Of a DNA stretch of 16,995 nucleotides, positions 14,352 through 16,995 are shown in pieces. The notes below the pieces were generated by a model. It did not search any database. It was not told the origin of the DNA and saw nothing but the letters and a program-made list of their open reading frames with translations. The translations under genes and the position numbers were made by a program. Position 1 is the stretch's first letter. Each line of letters opens with the position of its first letter. Origin of the DNA: Erysipelotrichaceae bacterium (GTDB taxonomy: Bacteria; Bacillota_I; Bacilli_A; Erysipelotrichales; Erysipelotrichaceae); assembly GCA_017620435.1 (NCBI GenBank), contig JAFZQL010000005.1:1-16995 (forward strand), in the 5' to 3' direction.

Positions 14352-15040
14352 TTGCGGTATTGTGTGCAATGCAGGAAGAACGTGACGCCTTCCTGAAACA
14401 GATGGAAGATGTTGAACAGGCAGAAAGTGAAACGATCTATTATCACGGAAGAGTGCTGGATAATGAATACTATGTAGGCAAGATCGCCGGAAAGGATGTC
14501 GTTCTCGGCAGATGCGGCATCGGTATGATCTATGCGACGATCAACACGATGCTGATGATTCAGAAATTCGATCCTGAACTGCTGATCAACTGCGGTGTTG
14601 CGGGTTCTTTAAGTGAAAGCGTTCATGTGGGAGATATCGTTGTAGCCGACAGAACGGCCGACTGGCGGATGGATGTTCCGGGATGGGACAGAAGCGTGTT
14701 TTCGGACAAATTCTCATTTGCGTGCGATGAAAGAGTGCTTGCGCTTGTAGCAAACAAAAAGAATGTAAATGTAGGTGCTATCGTATCGGCAAACGAATTC
14801 ATTATGGACGAGGAACAGCTTAGAATCATCAAAGGGTTCTTCCCTGAAGCTCTGGCAGGAGAAATGGAAGGTGCCGCTGTCGCAAATACCTGCTACGCAT
14901 TGGGAAAGAAGTGTTCTATCATCAGATCGATATCCGATGAAACGCTGGTACACAACAATTTTGAACAATTCGATTTCAATCTTCAGGATAGCTGCAGTAA
15001 AGTTGCGGCTTTATGCAAGGAAATCATTGAGAGGTATTAA
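14348..15040 (+). CDS. mtnN: 5'-methylthioadenosine/S-adenosylhomocysteine nucleosidase
   Basis: MtnN cleaves adenine from S-adenosylhomocysteine and 5'-methylthioadenosine, clearing inhibitory products of SAM use. The 230 residues carry the family's catalytic set. Glu11 in AMQEERD corresponds to E. coli Glu12, Glu174 in GEMEGAAVA holds the ribose, and Asp197 in RSISDE protonates the base. NCGVAGSL and VHVGDIVVAD are the nucleoside-phosphorylase-fold landmarks. The loop usually written ASGDQF reads VSANEF here. It overlaps the methyltransferase gene by ATGA, a sensible pairing of a SAH producer with a SAH consumer. Confidence 0.94.
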   Translation: MIAVLCAMQEERDAFLKQMEDVEQAESETIYYHGRVLDNEYYVGKIAGKDVVLGRCGIGMIYATINTMLMIQKFDPELLINCGVAGSLSESVHVGDIVVADRTADWRMDVPGWDRSVFSDKFSFACDERVLALVANKKNVNVGAIVSANEFIMDEEQLRIIKGFFPEALAGEMEGAAVANTCYALGKKCSIIRSISDETLVHNNFEQFDFNLQDSCSKVAALCKEIIERY

Positions 15041-15541
15041 ATGAAAAAGTGGTACAAGGAATCCTATTTCGACAGGAAAAACTGGATCCTGGAGAATTTT
15101 GACCGTTTGAATCTTAATTCGGATGAAACGCTGTTAATATTGATCATTGAACTTTGCCGCATCAGCAGAAAACAGATCAGTTACGAATATCTGTCGGAAA
15201 AGATGAATAAAACGGTCAAAGAACTTGACCAGATCATTGCTTCGCTGGTTTCGAAGCATTATCTAAAGCTTTCAACGAATACGAAAGGACTTGTCTTCGA
15301 TATCGACGGGATCTTTGAATTTGATCCGGAGAAGTATGAGATTACGGAAAACAAGAATCTGTTCGATACGGTAGGAGATGTTTTCGGCAAGCCTCTGACA
15401 CCGATTCAGCTGCAGAAGATGAACGATCTTCTGGAAACATACGGACAGGAAAAGTTCATTGAAGCGCTCCGTCTTGCGGAAGCACATCGAAAACTCAGCA
15501 TGTCCTATATCGAAGGAATCTTAAGAAATGAAAAAAAGTAA
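15041..15541 (+). CDS. dnaD: DnaD-like replication initiation protein
   Basis: This is a 166-residue DnaD-family protein. The N-terminal part (about 1-95) has the winged-helix style of DnaD DDBH1, with SYEYLSEKMNKTVKELDQIIASLVSKHYLKL as the recognition-helix and wing segment. The C-terminal part (about 110-163) is the DDBH2/DnaB_2 domain ending in YIEGILRNE, close to the family's YIxxILxxW. DnaD remodels DNA and helps load the helicase with DnaB and DnaI in Firmicutes. It is shorter than Bacillus DnaD (about 230) and lacks much of the C-terminal tail. It directly abuts mtnN and overlaps nth; dnaD-nth adjacency is also found in Bacillus. Confidence 0.88.
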   Translation: MKKWYKESYFDRKNWILENFDRLNLNSDETLLILIIELCRISRKQISYEYLSEKMNKTVKELDQIIASLVSKHYLKLSTNTKGLVFDIDGIFEFDPEKYEITENKNLFDTVGDVFGKPLTPIQLQKMNDLLETYGQEKFIEALRLAEAHRKLSMSYIEGILRNEKK

Positions 15542-16148
15542 GCAGATCATTGAAGGCCTGGATAGGCTTTTTCCTGATGCCTACTGTCAGCTGAACCACA
15601 GAAACAGTTTTGAGCTGCTGATCGCTGTCGTGCTTTCTGCCCAGACGACTGACGAAAGAGTCAACAGCGTAACTGGCGAACTCTTTTCGAAGTACAGTAA
15701 TGCAAAGAAACTAGCTAATGCCGATCAAGAAGATGTAGAGAGTATCATACGTCCGATCGGTCTTTACCGGATGAAGGCGAAAAACATCATTTCTTTGGCT
15801 AAAGTTCTAGTTGATAGATTCCATGGCTCCGTGCCAGATAACAGGGAAGATCTGGAAAGTCTTCCCGGTGTAGGCAGAAAGACAGCCAACGTCATTTTAA
15901 GCAACTGTTTTGATGTTCCGGCTTTTGCGGTAGATACCCATGTTTCCAGAGTATCAAAAAGACTTCAGATCGCCGATGAAAACGATGATGTCGATAAGAT
16001 AGAAGAAAAACTGATGAACAGCTTCCCGGAAGAACTCTGGGGAAAACTTCATCACCAGTTCATTTTCTTTGGCAGATATAAATGCAAGGCCAGAAATCCG
16101 GAGTGTGACGGCTGTCCGTTCACGGATATCTGTACTTATTTTGAGTGA
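15528..16148 (+). CDS. nth: Endonuclease III
   Basis: Nth is a DNA glycosylase/AP lyase that removes oxidised pyrimidines in base-excision repair. At 206 residues it is standard length. The helix-hairpin-helix LPGVGRKTAN contains catalytic Lys118, Asp136 lies in AVDTHVSRVSKRL, and the [4Fe-4S] cluster cysteines C186, C193, C196 and C202 have the exact C-x6-C-x2-C-x5-C spacing. It overlaps dnaD by 14 nt. Its last 13 bp overlap the convergent UPF0371 gene, so no separate terminator fits between them. Confidence 0.96.
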   Translation: MKKSKQIIEGLDRLFPDAYCQLNHRNSFELLIAVVLSAQTTDERVNSVTGELFSKYSNAKKLANADQEDVESIIRPIGLYRMKAKNIISLAKVLVDRFHGSVPDNREDLESLPGVGRKTANVILSNCFDVPAFAVDTHVSRVSKRLQIADENDDVDKIEEKLMNSFPEELWGKLHHQFIFFGRYKCKARNPECDGCPFTDICTYFE

Positions 16149-16995
16149 TACAGTTTTTTTGTCTGATAGATCGGATCCATTGTAAGATGCATGCCGAGTT
16201 TCTTGAATACATTGACATCGACCTGAGAGAGGATGACGGAGGAGTGTACTTCGCATCCTTTTAATTTTTCCAGGGCTTTCAGCGCTTTATCGCAGATATC
16301 GGATGTAATGGAATCGACAGCCAGTGCGATCAGAACTTCATCGGTGTGCAGTCTTGGATTGTGTCCTCTGAGATACTGCGTTTTCAGTTCCTGGATCGGG
16401 GTAAGGACTTTTTCCGAAAGCAGATGAATATCGGGAAGTTCTGCCGCTGTTTTTGCTGCGTTCAGAAGGGCTGCGGAGGCCGCTCCCATGAGTTTTGAGG
16501 TTTTACCTGTTATGATCTGTCCGTTGTATTCGATCGCTACAGCAGGCTCGTTTGTCTTCTGGGCGAGTTCATTTGCCGCAACCGCAACTTTGCGGTCTTT
16601 TTTGGATACGCCTGCCTTGTTCATGATGGTCTCCATCTTAAAGAGAGAGTCTTCACCCAGAACATCTCTTCTGACTTCGATTTCCGTATCGTAGTAGCGG
16701 CGGATGATCTCATCCTTGGCTGCCTGCTGGCATACTTCATCGTCGATGATGCAGTTACCGACCATGTTGACGCCCATGTCGGTAGGAGATTTGTAGATCT
16801 GTTTTCCCATGATCTTTACCAGCAGATCGTTCAGTACCGGGAATACTTCAACATCGCGGTTGTAGTTAATGGCGATCTTCTGATAGGCTTCCAGGTGGAA
16901 CGGGTCGATCATGTTGACATCGCTTAAATCGACAGTGGCTGCTTCATAGGCCAGATTGACAGGATGATTTAAAGGCAAATTCCAGATCGGGAAAG
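16136..16995 (-). CDS. UPF0371 (DUF1846) protein, C-terminal part
   Basis: The reading frame is open to the right window edge: before a TTG at 16978 the codons read F-P-I-W-N without a stop, so the true start lies outside and about 286 residues of a roughly 500-residue family are visible. Recognisable UPF0371 stretches are FPIWNLPLNHPVNLAYEAAT, NMIDPFHLEAYQKIAINYNRDVE, MGVNMVGNCIIDDEVC, LRGHNPRLHTDEVLIALAV and, near the C-terminus, the MHLTMDPIYQTKKLY end. Structures of this family exist, but no function is established to my knowledge. Its end overlaps nth by 13 bp. Confidence 0.88.
   Translation of the reverse strand, partial: FPIWNLPLNHPVNLAYEAATVDLSDVNMIDPFHLEAYQKIAINYNRDVEVFPVLNDLLVKIMGKQIYKSPTDMGVNMVGNCIIDDEVCQQAAKDEIIRRYYDTEIEVRRDVLGEDSLFKMETIMNKAGVSKKDRKVAVAANELAQKTNEPAVAIEYNGQIITGKTSKLMGAASAALLNAAKTAAELPDIHLLSEKVLTPIQELKTQYLRGHNPRLHTDEVLIALAVDSITSDICDKALKALEKLKGCEVHSSVILSQVDVNVFKKLGMHLTMDPIYQTKKLYHSK

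Overview
The window is a chromosomal housekeeping segment of a low-to-moderate-GC Gram-positive bacterium. Grounds: a phenylalanine T-box riboswitch in front of pheST, plsY divergent from parE-parC, the yqeG-yqeH-yhbY-yqeK-rsfS-yqeM ribosome-assembly cluster, a DnaD protein and a UPF0154 (YneF) protein. Protein style and gene order suggest an Erysipelotrichia-like Firmicute, but that is an inference.

Left edge (1-160): the 5' end of an IS3-family (IS150-like) transposase gene on the minus strand and the element's terminal repeat, ending near 141. Just outside it lies what looks like half of an intrinsic terminator, so the element probably landed in the terminator of the gene upstream of pheS.

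Unit 1 (170-5329, plus): an extended -10 promoter, a compact T-box with a UUC (Phe) specifier, then pheS, pheT, a PfkB-family sugar kinase with an altered anion-hole motif, and a thioredoxin-fold lipoprotein. All are tightly spaced.

Intergenic 5330-5599: no protein gene. It holds a good promoter overlapped by a 20-bp dyad, then about 200 nt with strong long-range complementarity (9-bp perfect closing stem, outer AT-rich stem, internal hairpins). This is either a 6S-like small RNA or a structured leader of the next gene, a UPF0154 membrane protein. Two terminators close this region, the second serving both strands.

Unit 2 (minus): plsY, the acyl-phosphate glycerol-3-phosphate acyltransferase. 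It diverges from parE across a 32-bp near-symmetric palindrome that carries two mirror-image promoters, each -10 lying on the other's -35.

Unit 3 (6545-16148, plus): parE, parC, yqeG, yqeH, yhbY, yqeK, rsfS, a yqeM-type methyltransferase, an MTA/SAH nucleosidase gene, dnaD and nth. Eleven genes abut or overlap with at most one noncoding base between them, so chromosome decatenation, ribosome assembly, SAM by-product recycling, replication initiation and base-excision repair appear co-transcribed. nadD, usually between yhbY and yqeK, is absent.

Right edge (16136-16995, minus): the C-terminal part of a UPF0371 (DUF1846) protein, convergent with nth and overlapping it by 13 bp.

No CRISPR array, tRNA, rRNA, defence system or prophage is visible. 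The best candidates for something undescribed are the structured RNA at 5377-5580 and the symmetric plsY/parE promoter palindrome.
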